Assembly (NCBI GenBank): GCA_963780395.1
Contig: CAWABY010000006.1
Coordinates: forward strand, 1-64,000
DNA length: 64,000 nt
Direction of reading: 5' to 3'
Source: VGBV01 sp963780395
GTDB lineage: Bacteria > Actinomycetota > Thermoleophilia > Solirubrobacterales > 70-9
Shown here: positions 41,525-50,326 of the stretch, in pieces
Layout: every line of letters starts with the position of its first letter
How positions within the stretch are numbered: the stretch's first letter is position 1
Notes under the pieces: generated by a model
The model's database searches: none
What the model was told of the DNA's origin: nothing
The model's input: only the letters and a program-made list of their open reading frames with translations
Translations under genes and position numbers: made by a program

Positions 41525-42966
41525 GCGATACGGCTGTGAAGGACGAACTGGCCTTCGCGGGCGCGGCGGCGCTGGCCGCCAAGCTGCGCGACCGCGACGT
41601 CTCATCCCGCGAGCTGACCGAGATGTTCCTGGAGCGGATCGAGCGCATCGATCCGCAGCTGAACGCCTTCAGGGTGGTCTGGCGCGACGATGCGCTCGCC
41701 GCCGCCGACGCGGCCGACGAGCGCCTCGCGGCGGGGGAGGGGGCGCCCCTGCTGGGCGTCCCGATCGCGATCAAGGACACCGTCGACGTCGCCGGCGACG
41801 TGACCATGTTCGGCACCGACGGCTTCGACCGGCCCGCCGATTCGGACTCGGAGATCGTCGCCCGGCTGCGCGACGCCGGCGCGGTCATCCTCGGCAAGAC
41901 GAACCTGCCCGAGCTCGCGATCCACGGCTTCACCGAGAGCGAGCGCCACGGCATCACCCGCAACCCCTGGGACCCCGGGCGCACGGCGGGCGGTTCCAGC
42001 GGCGGCAGCGGCGCCGCCGTCGCCGCCGGGATGGCGGCCATTGCCCACGCTTCCGACGGCGCGGGCTCGATCCGGTACCCGGCCGCCAACTGCGGCCTGT
42101 TCGGCCTCAAGCCCCAGCGCAACCGGGTCCCGATCGACTCCGAGCACTGGTACGGGCTGTCGGTCAACGGCTGCGTCAGCTGGACCGTCGCCGACACCGC
42201 CCTGTTCCTGGACGCGGTCACCGCGGGCCCCTCGTGGTCGGCGAACGCGCCGCCGCCGCCCGAGCGCAGCTTCAGCGAGGCCGCGGCGAGCCCACCGGGC
42301 GAGCTCCGGATCGTGGTCAGCACGAAGCCGCCGCGGGCACTCGCCAAGCCGCTGCTGAGCGAGGAGTCGAGGCAGGCGCTGGAGGAGACGGCCGAGCTGC
42401 TCGCCGGACTGGGTCACACGATCGTCCGCAAGGACCCCGATTGGGGGTCGATCGGCAACCAGATCCCGGCTCGCTACCTGGGCGGCATCGCCGAGGACAT
42501 CGACGAGGTCCCCCACGGCGATCGCCTCGAGGCCCAGACCCGCAGCTACAGGCGGCTGGCGCGGCTGACGGCGCCCGGCTGGGCGGTGCGGCGGGCGGTG
42601 CGCCTTGAGCGCGCCGACAGCGAGCGCATCAACCGCATCTTCGACGATGCCGGCGAGGGCGCCGACCTGTTGCTGACCCCGATGACCGCGGGCCCGGCCG
42701 TCGAGATCGGCCGCTGGCACGGCCAAGGTGCCGTGCGCACGATCCTGGGCCAGAGCCGCTGGTACCCCTACGCGGTTCCCTGGAACCACACCGGCCAGCC
42801 CGCCGCAGCGGTCCCGGCGCGGCTCAGCTCGGAGGGGCTGCCGCTGGCGGTGCAGCTGATCGCGCCGCACAACGACGAGGCGACGCTGCTGTCGCTGGCG
42901 TCCCAGCTCGAGTCCGAACGGCCCTGGGCCGAGCGCAGGCCGAGCCTCGAGTCAGCGTTCAGCTAG
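41521..42966 (+). CDS. Amidase-signature-family amidase
   Basis: The 481-residue protein has the Ser-cisSer-Lys triad: Lys in VPIAIKDTVDVAGD, the amidase motif GGSSGGSGAAVAAGMAAIAH, and the Ser nucleophile in SDGAGSIRYPAANCGLFGLK. The C-terminal PWNHTGQPAAAVPA is also typical. It hydrolyses an amide in the cytosol, releasing ammonia or an amine. GTG at 41521 overlaps the oxidase stop (GTGA), which decides the start. Confidence 0.92.
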   Translation: MSDTAVKDELAFAGAAALAAKLRDRDVSSRELTEMFLERIERIDPQLNAFRVVWRDDALAAADAADERLAAGEGAPLLGVPIAIKDTVDVAGDVTMFGTDGFDRPADSDSEIVARLRDAGAVILGKTNLPELAIHGFTESERHGITRNPWDPGRTAGGSSGGSGAAVAAGMAAIAHASDGAGSIRYPAANCGLFGLKPQRNRVPIDSEHWYGLSVNGCVSWTVADTALFLDAVTAGPSWSANAPPPPERSFSEAAASPPGELRIVVSTKPPRALAKPLLSEESRQALEETAELLAGLGHTIVRKDPDWGSIGNQIPARYLGGIAEDIDEVPHGDRLEAQTRSYRRLARLTAPGWAVRRAVRLERADSERINRIFDDAGEGADLLLTPMTAGPAVEIGRWHGQGAVRTILGQSRWYPYAVPWNHTGQPAAAVPARLSSEGLPLAVQLIAPHNDEATLLSLASQLESERPWAERRPSLESAFS

Positions 42967-43841
42967 GCCCCGGCGGCGACCGGCTTCGCCGGTGCGACCT
43001 CGAGCTCGAGGCGCTCGGCGGCCATCTCGATGCAACCCGGCTTGCCGCCCATTTCCTGCCAGCGCTCGGCGGCGGTTGCGAAGAACTCGTCGAGGAACTC
43101 GTCGGAGTGAAGCGGGTCGTGGTGGAAGAGCAGCAGCCTGCGGGCTTCGACTCGGCGGGCGAAGGTGAGGGTGTCGGTGAGCCGGGAGTGGCCCCAGCCG
43201 ACGTGGTCGGGGTACTCGTCGTCGGTGTACTGGCAGTCGTGGATCAGCAGGTCGGCCTCGGCGGCGAGGCCGTGTCCCGAGATCCACTCTGGCTCGAGCG
43301 AATCCAGCGGCGCGCCCAGGCCGGGCTCGTGATCGGAGATGTAGGCCAGCGAGGTGCCGCCGTCCGTGATCCGGTAGCCCAGCGTCGGGCCGCGGTGGGT
43401 GACGGATTCGGCGCGGATCGTGGCCGGGCCGATCTCCCACTCGCTGGCGGGGGTGTCGAGGAAGGAGACGTCGCAGGGGAGCTCCTTCACCTCCACCGGC
43501 GAGAGCGGGGCGGAGATGTAGCGCGAGATCCGGGCCTCGAGCGAGGCCTCGGGCGACGCCGGTCCCCAGATCGTGATCGAGGAGTCCGAGCGGAAGCAGG
43601 GCGCGAAGAACATCAGCCCCTGGATGTGGTCGAGGTGGAGGTGGGTGAGCAGGATGTTGATGTGCCGGCTCTCGGCCGCCGACGCGACGCCCAGCCCGCG
43701 GATGCCGGTGCCGGCGTCGATGATCAGCATCGAGCCGTCCGAGAGCTCGAGCTCGACGCAGGAGGTGTTGCCGCCGTAGCGGTTCATCTCCGGGCCGGGC
43801 GCCGGAACCGAACCGCGTGCTCCCCAGACCTTGGCTTTCAT
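42963..43841 (-). CDS. MBL-fold metallohydrolase (RNase Z/ATSN-like)
   Basis: The 292-residue protein has LLTHLHLDHIQGLMFFAP (HxHxDH), GGNTSCVELELSDGSMLIID, and later HDCQYTDDEYPDHVGWGHS and LFHHDPLHSD metal ligands. The nearest relatives are phosphodiesterase-like beta-lactamase-fold proteins near phosphonate or tRNA-processing enzymes. The PAS-domain protein upstream overlaps by four bases, so a sensory coupling is likely. Confidence 0.88.
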   Translation of the reverse strand: MKAKVWGARGSVPAPGPEMNRYGGNTSCVELELSDGSMLIIDAGTGIRGLGVASAAESRHINILLTHLHLDHIQGLMFFAPCFRSDSSITIWGPASPEASLEARISRYISAPLSPVEVKELPCDVSFLDTPASEWEIGPATIRAESVTHRGPTLGYRITDGGTSLAYISDHEPGLGAPLDSLEPEWISGHGLAAEADLLIHDCQYTDDEYPDHVGWGHSRLTDTLTFARRVEARRLLLFHHDPLHSDEFLDEFFATAAERWQEMGGKPGCIEMAAERLELEVAPAKPVAAGA

Positions 43842-44239
43842 CCCTTGCTACTTCCGTTGCTTACCCAGAAGAAGATCATTGCGCCCTCCTGCCCGTTTTC
43901 GGCCACGATCGGCAGCGCGGTCGATTCGATCTCGTGCTCGTCGCCGTTGATGGAGTGGATGACGAACCTGCCGTGCGCCGGGCGGCCTCGACGCAGCGCC
44001 CGCGTGGTGGGCAGCTCCTCGATCGGCAGCGGCTTGCCATCGTCGCCGAAGGGGCCGATCGCCCCGCTCCACTCGTCGGCCGGCTTCTGGCCGAACTCCT
44101 CGAAGGAGATCCCCAGCAGCCCGCCCGCGGCCTCGTTGTAGAAGATGATGCCGCCGCCCTCGTCGACGAGGAAGGCAGGGGTGGAGAGGCTCGTCAGAAA
44201 GTTCCGAGCCAGGATCACCTCCAGCGGCCTCTGATCCAT
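43838..44239 (-). CDS. Single PAS-domain protein
   Basis: A 133-residue protein of just a PAS fold: LTSLSTPAFLVDEGGGIIFY NEAAGGLLG, then IGPFGDDGKPLPIEELPTTR and GDEHEIESTALPIVAENG. No output domain is present. It is coupled to the MBL hydrolase (ATGA overlap) and would act by protein-protein contact, maybe controlling that enzyme. A GGAGAGG site precedes the ATG. Confidence 0.85.
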   Translation of the reverse strand: MDQRPLEVILARNFLTSLSTPAFLVDEGGGIIFYNEAAGGLLGISFEEFGQKPADEWSGAIGPFGDDGKPLPIEELPTTRALRRGRPAHGRFVIHSINGDEHEIESTALPIVAENGQEGAMIFFWVSNGSSKG

Positions 44240-44378
44240 TCACCTCTCCGAATCCCTCATCAGCGCAAATCCCTCGTGGGCGCTGGAATTCTGTCACCAG
44301 CGGGCATCCCGGTGTGGCCGCAGGCGTGCGGTGTGACGAATCGCACGTGCCGGTGCGGCGGTCGAGTAGAAATCCCGA

Positions 44379-45047
44379 GTGCTATACGACCTGGCCGCGG
44401 CGCTGATGCGGCCCGCCGCCTGGTGGGGGCGCCTGCGCGTGGAGGGGCTCGAGCAGGTGCCGGCCGAGGGGCCGCTGCTGGTCGTGCCCAATCACGACAG
44501 CCAGTGGGACCCGATCCTGGTCGGGCTTGCGATCAAGCCCCGGCGGCGCCTGCGCTTCCTCGCCCGGGCCAGCCTCTGGCGGATCCCTGGCCTGGGCCCG
44601 CTCCTCTACGGCCTCGGGCAGATCCCGATCAGGCGCGGCGCCGGCGACGTCGGCGCGCTCGAGAAGGCGGTCGAGGCGCTCGCCGGCGGCGAGGCGATCT
44701 GCGTCTTCCCCGAGGGCGGGCTCTCGTGGGGCGAGCGCCTGCGTGCGCGCAGCGGCGTCGGACGCATGGCGAACTGGTGCCCCGGGGCACAGGTCGTGCT
44801 GTGCGCGGTCGAGGGCACGACCACCTACGCGCGCTTCCCGCAGCGCCCCCGGGTCAGGGTGGCCTTCTTTCGCCCGGCCGCGGGAAACCCGCAACCGGGC
44901 GAAGAGGCCCCAGTGCTTTCAAAACGCCTACTCGACGAGATCAGAGATCGCGTCGCGCCCATGCCAGCCGGCCGCCGCGCACTCGTGGGTGGGCCCCCAC
45001 GGGTGCAGAAGAGGCGGGTTACTGGTTCTCGAGCTTCCCGATCTTGA
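44379..45047 (+). CDS. 1-acyl-glycerol-3-phosphate acyltransferase-like (PlsC family)
   Basis: The 222-residue protein has the acyltransferase motif I VVPNHDSQWDPILVGLAI (NHxxxxD), the region ARASLWRIPGLGPLLYGLGQ IPIRRG and motif III ICVFPEGGLSWGERLRAR. It transfers acyl chains in phospholipid synthesis at the membrane. GTG at 44379 is the start. The last 29 bases overlap the convergent DUF5679 gene. Confidence 0.9.
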   Translation: MLYDLAAALMRPAAWWGRLRVEGLEQVPAEGPLLVVPNHDSQWDPILVGLAIKPRRRLRFLARASLWRIPGLGPLLYGLGQIPIRRGAGDVGALEKAVEALAGGEAICVFPEGGLSWGERLRARSGVGRMANWCPGAQVVLCAVEGTTTYARFPQRPRVRVAFFRPAAGNPQPGEEAPVLSKRLLDEIRDRVAPMPAGRRALVGGPPRVQKRRVTGSRASRS

Positions 45048-45171
45048 AGATCTTGGTGCCGCAGTCGGGGCACGTGCCCTGAATTGCCGGGCGACCGTTC
45101 TTCATCGTGACCTGCTGCGGATCCTTGATCTCCACCTTCTTGCGTTCCTTGACGCAATAGCCCTCAGCCAC
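45019..45171 (-). CDS. DUF5679-like small zinc-ribbon protein
   Basis: The 50-residue protein VAEGYCVKERKKVEIKDPQQ continues to GTCPDCGTKIFKIGKL, with one CxxC near the end and a single Cys near the start. It matches DUF5679, a common small actinobacterial and archaeal domain of unknown function. AAAGGAGG precedes the GTG at 45171, which decides the start. Confidence 0.85.
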   Translation of the reverse strand: MAEGYCVKERKKVEIKDPQQVTMKNGRPAIQGTCPDCGTKIFKIGKLENQ

Positions 45172-45334
45172 TGAGAGCCTCCTTTCAGAGCCGAAATTGG
45201 CCTTTTCCAGGGTACCCACGCCTATCCGTGCGTAATCCCTAGTGAGATGACGCTACGGCAATCGTCGGACGCCCACGCACGGACGCCCGCGCAGGCACGA
45301 AATCCATGTGCGTATCGCCACAAGCGCCCCCTGC

Positions 45335-45940
45335 CTAGGGCTGCTGGTTGTCGGCTCCGCCGCCGCTGCTCGGCGCGGGCCTGGCTGCGGCCGCCGCGGC
45401 GTCCGCCGCCGCGGCGTTCACGTCTTGCCTCAGCGTCGCGATGTCGGCCTCGGTCTTGCGCTGGCGCTCGTTCAGGCTCGCGACCTGGCGCTCCAGCGAG
45501 CCCAGGCGCTCGTTGATCCCTTTCAGCTGGGTCTCGGTCTGCTTCTCGACCGAGGCGCCGAGCGCGTTCACCTTCGAGGTCAGCTCGTCAACGTCCTCGG
45601 TGGTCGCCGCGTCCTGCTTGTTGAGGATTCCCAGCGCCAGCGCACCCCCGGCGGCGAGGATCGCCAGCAGCAGCGCGATCCCGCCGACGCGACTTGTGCG
45701 CTCCTGGCGTTTCTCCAGCTCCGCCATCCAGCCCTGGACGCCCTCCATACGATCCTCGATGTTGGCGATGGGCTTGGCCGCAGGCTTCTGCTCGGCCTTC
45801 GACTCCGTTTTCGCCTCGACCTTCTGCTCGGCCTTCGGCTCCGTTTTCGCCTCGGCCTTCGGCTCCGCCTTTTCGTCAGGCTTCGCCTCGTCCTTAGATG
45901 CAGGCTTTTTCGGCTCCCCGCTCGACTTCCGCTCCGCCAT
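45335..45940 (-). CDS. Single-pass membrane protein with Lys/Glu/Pro-rich head and coiled coil
   Basis: About 201 residues: a repetitive cytoplasmic head of EPKAEAKTEPKAEQKVEAK type repeats (residues about 10-55), a membrane helix (GGIALLLAILAAGGALALGI), and an extracytoplasmic coiled coil (ASLNERQRKTEADIATLRQD) with an Ala-rich end. I do not recognise a family. ATG at 45940 is chosen over the upstream one because TAGGAT lies seven bases before it. It faces the thiolase gene. Confidence 0.75.
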   Translation of the reverse strand: MAERKSSGEPKKPASKDEAKPDEKAEPKAEAKTEPKAEQKVEAKTESKAEQKPAAKPIANIEDRMEGVQGWMAELEKRQERTSRVGGIALLLAILAAGGALALGILNKQDAATTEDVDELTSKVNALGASVEKQTETQLKGINERLGSLERQVASLNERQRKTEADIATLRQDVNAAAADAAAAAARPAPSSGGGADNQQP

Positions 45941-45947
45941 CGCGCGC

Positions 45948-45953
45948 ATCCTA
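45948..45953 (-). promoter_or_regulatory. TAnnnT box for the coiled-coil membrane gene
   Basis: TAGGAT ends seven bases before ATG at 45940. Confidence 0.5.
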
Positions 45954-45996
45954 GACTGTGCGCCCCTTCACCCGTTCCACTCAAGGAGACCCCTAG

Positions 45997-47160
45997 ATGC
46001 CCGAAGCAGTGATCGTCGACACCGTCCGCAGCCCGATCGGGCGCGCATTCAAGGGGTCGCTCGCCCAGCTGCGGCCCGAGGAGACCGGCGCCTACGTGAT
46101 CGACCAGCTGCTCGAGCGCAACCCGGACGTCGATCCGACCACGGTCAACGAGGTGTTCGCCGGCTGCGGCATGCCCCAGGGACTGCAGGCCTTCAACGTC
46201 GCCCGGATCATGACCCTGCTCTCCGAGAAGCTGCCGCAGGAGACGACCGCGGTCACGATGAGCCGTTATTGCGCCTCCAGCCTCGACTCGATCCGCCACG
46301 CGGCGAACTCGATCAAGGCCGGCCAGGGCGACACCTACGTCGCCGCGGGCGTCGAGTGGGTGAGCCGGTTCAACGAGCGCACCGAGCCCGCGGGCGCCGC
46401 CGACCGCAACCCCAACCTGATCGGCGAGAACGGCCAGCCGAACGCCTACATCGACATGGGCATCACCGCGGTCAACGTCGCCAAGAAGTACGAGGTCAGC
46501 CGCGCCGACATGGACAAGTACGCCCAGCGCTCGCAGGAGCTGGCGGTGAAGAGCCAGGAGGACGGCTTCTTCGACCGCGAGATCGTCGCCGTCAAGGACC
46601 AGGAGGGCAACGAGGTCGTCAAGGACGACGGCCCGCGCGCCAGCTCGACGCTTGAGAAACTCTCCGAGCTGCCGGAGGCATTCGAGGGCGGCGGCGGCGT
46701 CACCGCCGGCAACTCCTGCCCGCTCAATGACGGCGCCGCGGCTGTCCTGGTGATGTCCGACGAGCGCGCCAAGGAGCTGGGCTTGCAGCCCCGCGCCAAG
46801 GTGATCACGGCCGCCACGCACGGCAACGAGCCCGAGCTGATGGGCGTCGCTCCGATCGGCGCGATCAAGACCGTGCTCGAGCGCGCAAACATGAAGATTG
46901 GCGATGTGGATGCCGTGGAGTTGAACGAGGCCTTCGCCGCCCAGGTGATCCCGATCATGGCCGAGTGCAACATCCCGCTGGAGAAGCTGAACACCCACGG
47001 CGGCGCGATCGCACTGGGCCACCCCTTCGGCATGACCGGCGCCCGCATCATGGGCACCCTGCTGAACGTGATGGAGACCGACGATCACCAGGTCGGCCTC
47101 GAGACGATGTGCGTCGCCGGCGGCCAGGGCGAGGCGATGATCGTCGAGCGCATGAACTGA
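45997..47160 (+). CDS. Acetyl-CoA C-acyltransferase (thiolase)
   Basis: The 387-residue protein has the nucleophilic Cys in TMSRYCASSLDSIRHAANSI, the His in NTHGGAIALGHPFGMTGARI and the second Cys in METMCVAGGQGEAM-like context (ETMCVAGGQGEAM). It cleaves 3-ketoacyl-CoA in beta-oxidation or makes acetoacetyl-CoA. It has a good ribosome site (AAGGAG, nine bases). No other beta-oxidation gene is adjacent. Confidence 0.95.
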   Translation: MPEAVIVDTVRSPIGRAFKGSLAQLRPEETGAYVIDQLLERNPDVDPTTVNEVFAGCGMPQGLQAFNVARIMTLLSEKLPQETTAVTMSRYCASSLDSIRHAANSIKAGQGDTYVAAGVEWVSRFNERTEPAGAADRNPNLIGENGQPNAYIDMGITAVNVAKKYEVSRADMDKYAQRSQELAVKSQEDGFFDREIVAVKDQEGNEVVKDDGPRASSTLEKLSELPEAFEGGGGVTAGNSCPLNDGAAAVLVMSDERAKELGLQPRAKVITAATHGNEPELMGVAPIGAIKTVLERANMKIGDVDAVELNEAFAAQVIPIMAECNIPLEKLNTHGGAIALGHPFGMTGARIMGTLLNVMETDDHQVGLETMCVAGGQGEAMIVERMN

Positions 47161-47258
47161 GCAGTTCGGGCGACGCTCGCTCGTCGCGCTGAACCGAAAG
47201 CGGCTGAAGAGTCAGCTTATGATCGTGCTGTGACCAGTCGCGGAGCCGAGCGGTCCGG

Positions 47259-48143
47259 GTGACCGCGGTCTTTCGCACGGCCGAGGAGCGTTTCGAGGGG
47301 CTCCCGGACTTTGGCTACAAGCCGAGCTACAGGGCTGTCGGCGACCTGCGATTGGCCCACCTCGATGTTGGCGAGGGTGCGCCGGTCCTGATGCTTCATG
47401 GGGAGCCCGCTTGGTCCTTCATCTGGCGCAAGGTGATCCCCGCGGTTCGCGACGCGGGCTATCGCTGCGTGGTCCCCGATCACGCGGGCTTCGGGCGTTC
47501 CGACAAGCCGACTGATCCAGCCTGGCACTCGCTCGAGCGCCACGTCGAACTGACGAGCTCGCTGCTCGAGGAGCTCGACCTGCGCGATGTGAGTCTCGTG
47601 CTCCACGACTGGGGTGGTCCGATCGGGCTGACCCTGGCTCTGGCTCACCCGGACCGAATCGCTCGCATCGTGATCCTGGATACCGTGATCGACCCGCGTG
47701 AAGCGTGGATGAGCGAGGTCTGGGTCCGCTTCCGTGAGTTCATCGAGCGCACCGAGGACCTGCAGGTCGGGGAGCTGATGCGCGGGACGTGCTTCCACGA
47801 ACTCGGAGATGACGTCGTCGCTGCGTACGAGGCGCCGTTCCCGACGCCCGAGTCCAAGGCGGCCCTGAGGGGCCTACCGATGAGCGTCCCGCGAAGCGAC
47901 GACAAGAGCGCCGGTGTGGCCGCGGACGCCTTCTACGCCGCTCTCGGGCCGCGACTCGAGGCCGTGCTGATGCTTTGGGCCGAACACGATGTCGTCCTCA
48001 CACTCGCGAGCGGCGAGCGGCTCGCGTCCCGAATCGGCCACCGCATCGACCATGTGATTCCGGATGCGGGACATGGACTCCAGGAGGACCAGGGCCCGAT
48101 GATCGGTGAGCTGATAGCCGGGTGGCTCCTTAGCGGGGCTTAG
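47259..48143 (+). CDS. Haloalkane dehalogenase-like alpha/beta hydrolase
   Basis: The 294-residue protein has APVLMLHGEPAWSFIWRKVI (the HGEPxWSxxW oxyanion strand of HLD-I enzymes), the nucleophile Asp with adjacent Trp in LVLHDWGGPIGLTLALA, an acid in LWAEHDVVL and His in PDAGHGLQED. It may hydrolyse haloalkanes or act as a related hydrolase. GTG at 47259 is the start, with only a weak ribosome site. Confidence 0.85.
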   Translation: MTAVFRTAEERFEGLPDFGYKPSYRAVGDLRLAHLDVGEGAPVLMLHGEPAWSFIWRKVIPAVRDAGYRCVVPDHAGFGRSDKPTDPAWHSLERHVELTSSLLEELDLRDVSLVLHDWGGPIGLTLALAHPDRIARIVILDTVIDPREAWMSEVWVRFREFIERTEDLQVGELMRGTCFHELGDDVVAAYEAPFPTPESKAALRGLPMSVPRSDDKSAGVAADAFYAALGPRLEAVLMLWAEHDVVLTLASGERLASRIGHRIDHVIPDAGHGLQEDQGPMIGELIAGWLLSGA

Positions 48144-48223
48144 CTAACCCTCTCGCCGGCGGCCGACTCCTGCTCGACGAAACGCGGGCGTCCGCGCTAT
48201 CGAAATGGGCGGTCTCGTGGGGG

Positions 48224-48229
48224 TAGGCT
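48224..48229 (+). promoter_or_regulatory. TAnnnT box for the DUF4239 gene
   Basis: TAGGCT, eight bases before the ATG at 48238. Confidence 0.5.
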
Positions 48230-48237
48230 CCAGGCGA

Positions 48238-49071
48238 ATGACTCTGGTTGCGCAGGCCGGGATCGTGATCGGCGTAGTGATCCTCTCCCTCGGTTTCCTG
48301 TGGGCGGCGCGCCGCAGCCCCTACAACGAGCGCTTTGCGGGCGAGGTCGGGGAGCACAACAAGGCGTTCGATTTCCTCGGTACCGCATTCGCGGTTCTGC
48401 TCGCCTTCGTCGTGCTCGAGGCCTACGACAGCTACAACGAGGGCAAGCGAGGCGCGGAGCTCGAGGCCCAGGCCGTCCTTGAGCTCTCCCGGACGGCGGA
48501 GGCTTACGAGCCCGAGCAGGGCGCGCTGCTGAAGGGCACCCTGGTCTGCTACGGCCGCGCCGTGATCCATCAAGGCTGGCCCGCGATGCGGGACGAGAGC
48601 TCAAGCCCGGTCGTGAACGAATGGGGCACCCGCTTCAGGGAGCAGTCCCTGGACCTGACGCTTCATAGCTTCATCCAGAAGACCTCGTTTCGCCAGATGC
48701 TGATCGAACAGGACGAGCGAATCGAGGGACGGCGCACCCGGCTGGCGGAGGCCATCCGCGTCGTGCCGCGCCCGCTGTGGATCGTGCTCTTGATCGGGGC
48801 CGGGCTGACCATCGGCTGGGTGGCTTTGAGCGCCAGCCGTCGCGGGAGCTTCCTGGTCCAGGCGGCGGTCGTGGCATCCGTCGCGGTGATGGTGACCGCG
48901 GCGCTGCTGCTGGTGTGGTTCCTGGATCACCCCTTCGCGGACGAGCACGGGAGCATCACGCCGATCGAGATGGAGCACGTGCTCCACACGATCGAGGAGG
49001 AGGCGGAGGAGTCGCACGCCATCGAGGTGGCTCCTCCCTGCACCGAGACGGGCGATCCCCTGGAGGCTTGA
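48238..49071 (+). CDS. DUF4239-family membrane protein
   Basis: The 277-residue protein has a first membrane helix (GIVIGVVILSLGFLWAARRS), a second (FLGTAFAVLLAFVVLEAYDS), a cytoplasmic domain with paired helices, then two C-terminal helices (PLWIVLLIGAGLTIGWVALS, AAVVASVAVMVTAALLLVWF). It is the bestrophin-like DUF4239 layout. The role is unknown. ATG at 48238 is chosen over an upstream codon because of the TAGGCT box. Confidence 0.85.
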   Translation: MTLVAQAGIVIGVVILSLGFLWAARRSPYNERFAGEVGEHNKAFDFLGTAFAVLLAFVVLEAYDSYNEGKRGAELEAQAVLELSRTAEAYEPEQGALLKGTLVCYGRAVIHQGWPAMRDESSSPVVNEWGTRFREQSLDLTLHSFIQKTSFRQMLIEQDERIEGRRTRLAEAIRVVPRPLWIVLLIGAGLTIGWVALSASRRGSFLVQAAVVASVAVMVTAALLLVWFLDHPFADEHGSITPIEMEHVLHTIEEEAEESHAIEVAPPCTETGDPLEA

Positions 49072-49092
49072 TCAGGCGCGCCGATGGCGGAC

Positions 49093-49126
49093 GCAAAAAG
49101 GGCCCCGTCCCTGGGGCCCTTTTTGC
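49093..49126. terminator. Bidirectional rho-independent terminator
   Basis: Perfect 14-base arms (GCAAAAAGGGCCCC and complement) around GTCCCT, with an A-tract on one side and T-tract on the other. It ends both the DUF4239 gene and the convergent gene at 49163. Confidence 0.9.
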
Positions 49127-49162
49127 GCTACCCGTCCGTTTTCCCCTGGTGGCCCTTGCGGG

Positions 49163-49595
49163 TCACCGTGTCGCCGTGGGCTGCTCCTGCTCTTTCTCCT
49201 TGGCCTTCATCGAGACGCACTTGCCGAACGCGTTCTTCTTGTTCCCGTTCGTCCCGTAGAACTCGTCGAACGTCTTGCCTTCGTGGGCGTCCGCGAAGGC
49301 GGGGTCGGCCTGCTCCGCCTTGCACTCCTTGGCGGCGTTCACCTTCTCCTCGACGCCCACGCCGTCGTCGCCGAGGGCCTTGCAGTTCTTCATTGCCGGC
49401 TTGCCGTAGAGCTCACGGAACGCGTCCTTGCCGAGCGCCTTCTTCTCCTTGGCGCACTGCTTGGCGACTGACCTTGTCGTGGCCCTTGGCCTTGCCCTTC
49501 CCGTTCCCGCCGGGCTCGGCGCTCGCCGTGACGGCCAGCGCCAGCGTGGCGATCCCGGCCAGCGCCAGGCCACGCCCGATAGTCCTTCTCCGCAT
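49163..49595 (-). CDS. Secreted small Cys-containing protein, one frameshift
   Basis: A signal peptide (MRRRTIGRGLALAGIATLAL, AVTASAE), a Gly/Lys linker, a shift near 49470, then two similar units (KQCAKEKKALGKDAFRELYG and later AHEGKTFDEFYGTNGNKKNA FGKC). Four Cys could form disulfides. I do not recognise a family. GAGGAGGA precedes the ATG at 49595. Length about 143 residues. Confidence 0.7.
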
Positions 49596-49702
49596 CGTTC
49601 CTCCTCGGATCGTCATTAGCTTTGCGGTAATCAATCGGTTCAAGCGCCGCCGGATCCAACTGAGTTACGGGCATTGGCCAAGCCTCGTAGGCTGGCGCGC
49701 GC

Positions 49703-50326
49703 ATGGACCTCGTCCCGACGGTGATCAGCACCGGCTACGCGACCGGGATCAACGCCTACGGCACCGTCGTGCTGCTGAATCTGCTGGGGCGGGCCGGCTT
49801 CGGGGAGGTGCCCGAGCCGCTGATGGGGGACACGGTGCTGATCGGGGCGGGGGTGATGTACGCGATCGAGTTCGTCACCGACAAGATCCCGTACCTCGAC
49901 AACCTCTGGGACGTCGCCCACACGGTGATCCGCCCACTCGTGGCGAGCCTGATCGGGGTGGAGTTCGCCGAGTTCGACCAGGTGAGCGAGGCCGAGCAGG
50001 CGATATCGGGCGGTGCCGCGGGTGGCACGGCCCTGACCAGCCACGCGATCAAGGCGGGGGTACGCCTGGGCATCAACGCCTCGCCCGAGCCGTTCTCGAA
50101 CATCTTCGTCAGCCTGATCGAGGACGGGATCGTCGCGGTCGTGATCGCCCTTGTGCTGGCCGAGCCGCTGATCGCGCTCGCCGTCGTGTTGGTGCTGCTG
50201 GCGATCGGGATCGGCCTGATCCTGATGCTGCGCAAGGCGATTCGGCGGGGGATGAAGAACCGGGGTCGCCCGCCCGACGACCGCGGACCGCCCTCAGGCC
50301 CGCAGCCCCTCGAGCAGCGCGAATAG
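49703..50326 (+). CDS. DUF4126-family membrane protein
   Basis: The 207-residue protein has STGYATGINAYGTVVLLNLL, MYAIEFVTDKIPYLDNLWDV, and EPFSNIFVSLIEDGIVAVVI typical of DUF4126, with about five membrane helices and a Pro-rich cytosolic tail. Function is unknown. TAGGCT lies nine bases before the ATG. It overlaps the TetR gene by 33 bases at the 3' end. Confidence 0.88.
   Translation: MDLVPTVISTGYATGINAYGTVVLLNLLGRAGFGEVPEPLMGDTVLIGAGVMYAIEFVTDKIPYLDNLWDVAHTVIRPLVASLIGVEFAEFDQVSEAEQAISGGAAGGTALTSHAIKAGVRLGINASPEPFSNIFVSLIEDGIVAVVIALVLAEPLIALAVVLVLLAIGIGLILMLRKAIRRGMKNRGRPPDDRGPPSGPQPLEQRE

Noticed and set aside
40162..42966. 934-codon single protein covering the amine oxidase and amidase
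   Set aside because: The first half is a shifted shadow of the oxidase gene; GTG at 41521 starts the amidase.
45580..47088. 502-codon minus ORF over the thiolase
   Set aside because: Antisense shadow of the thiolase; no motifs.
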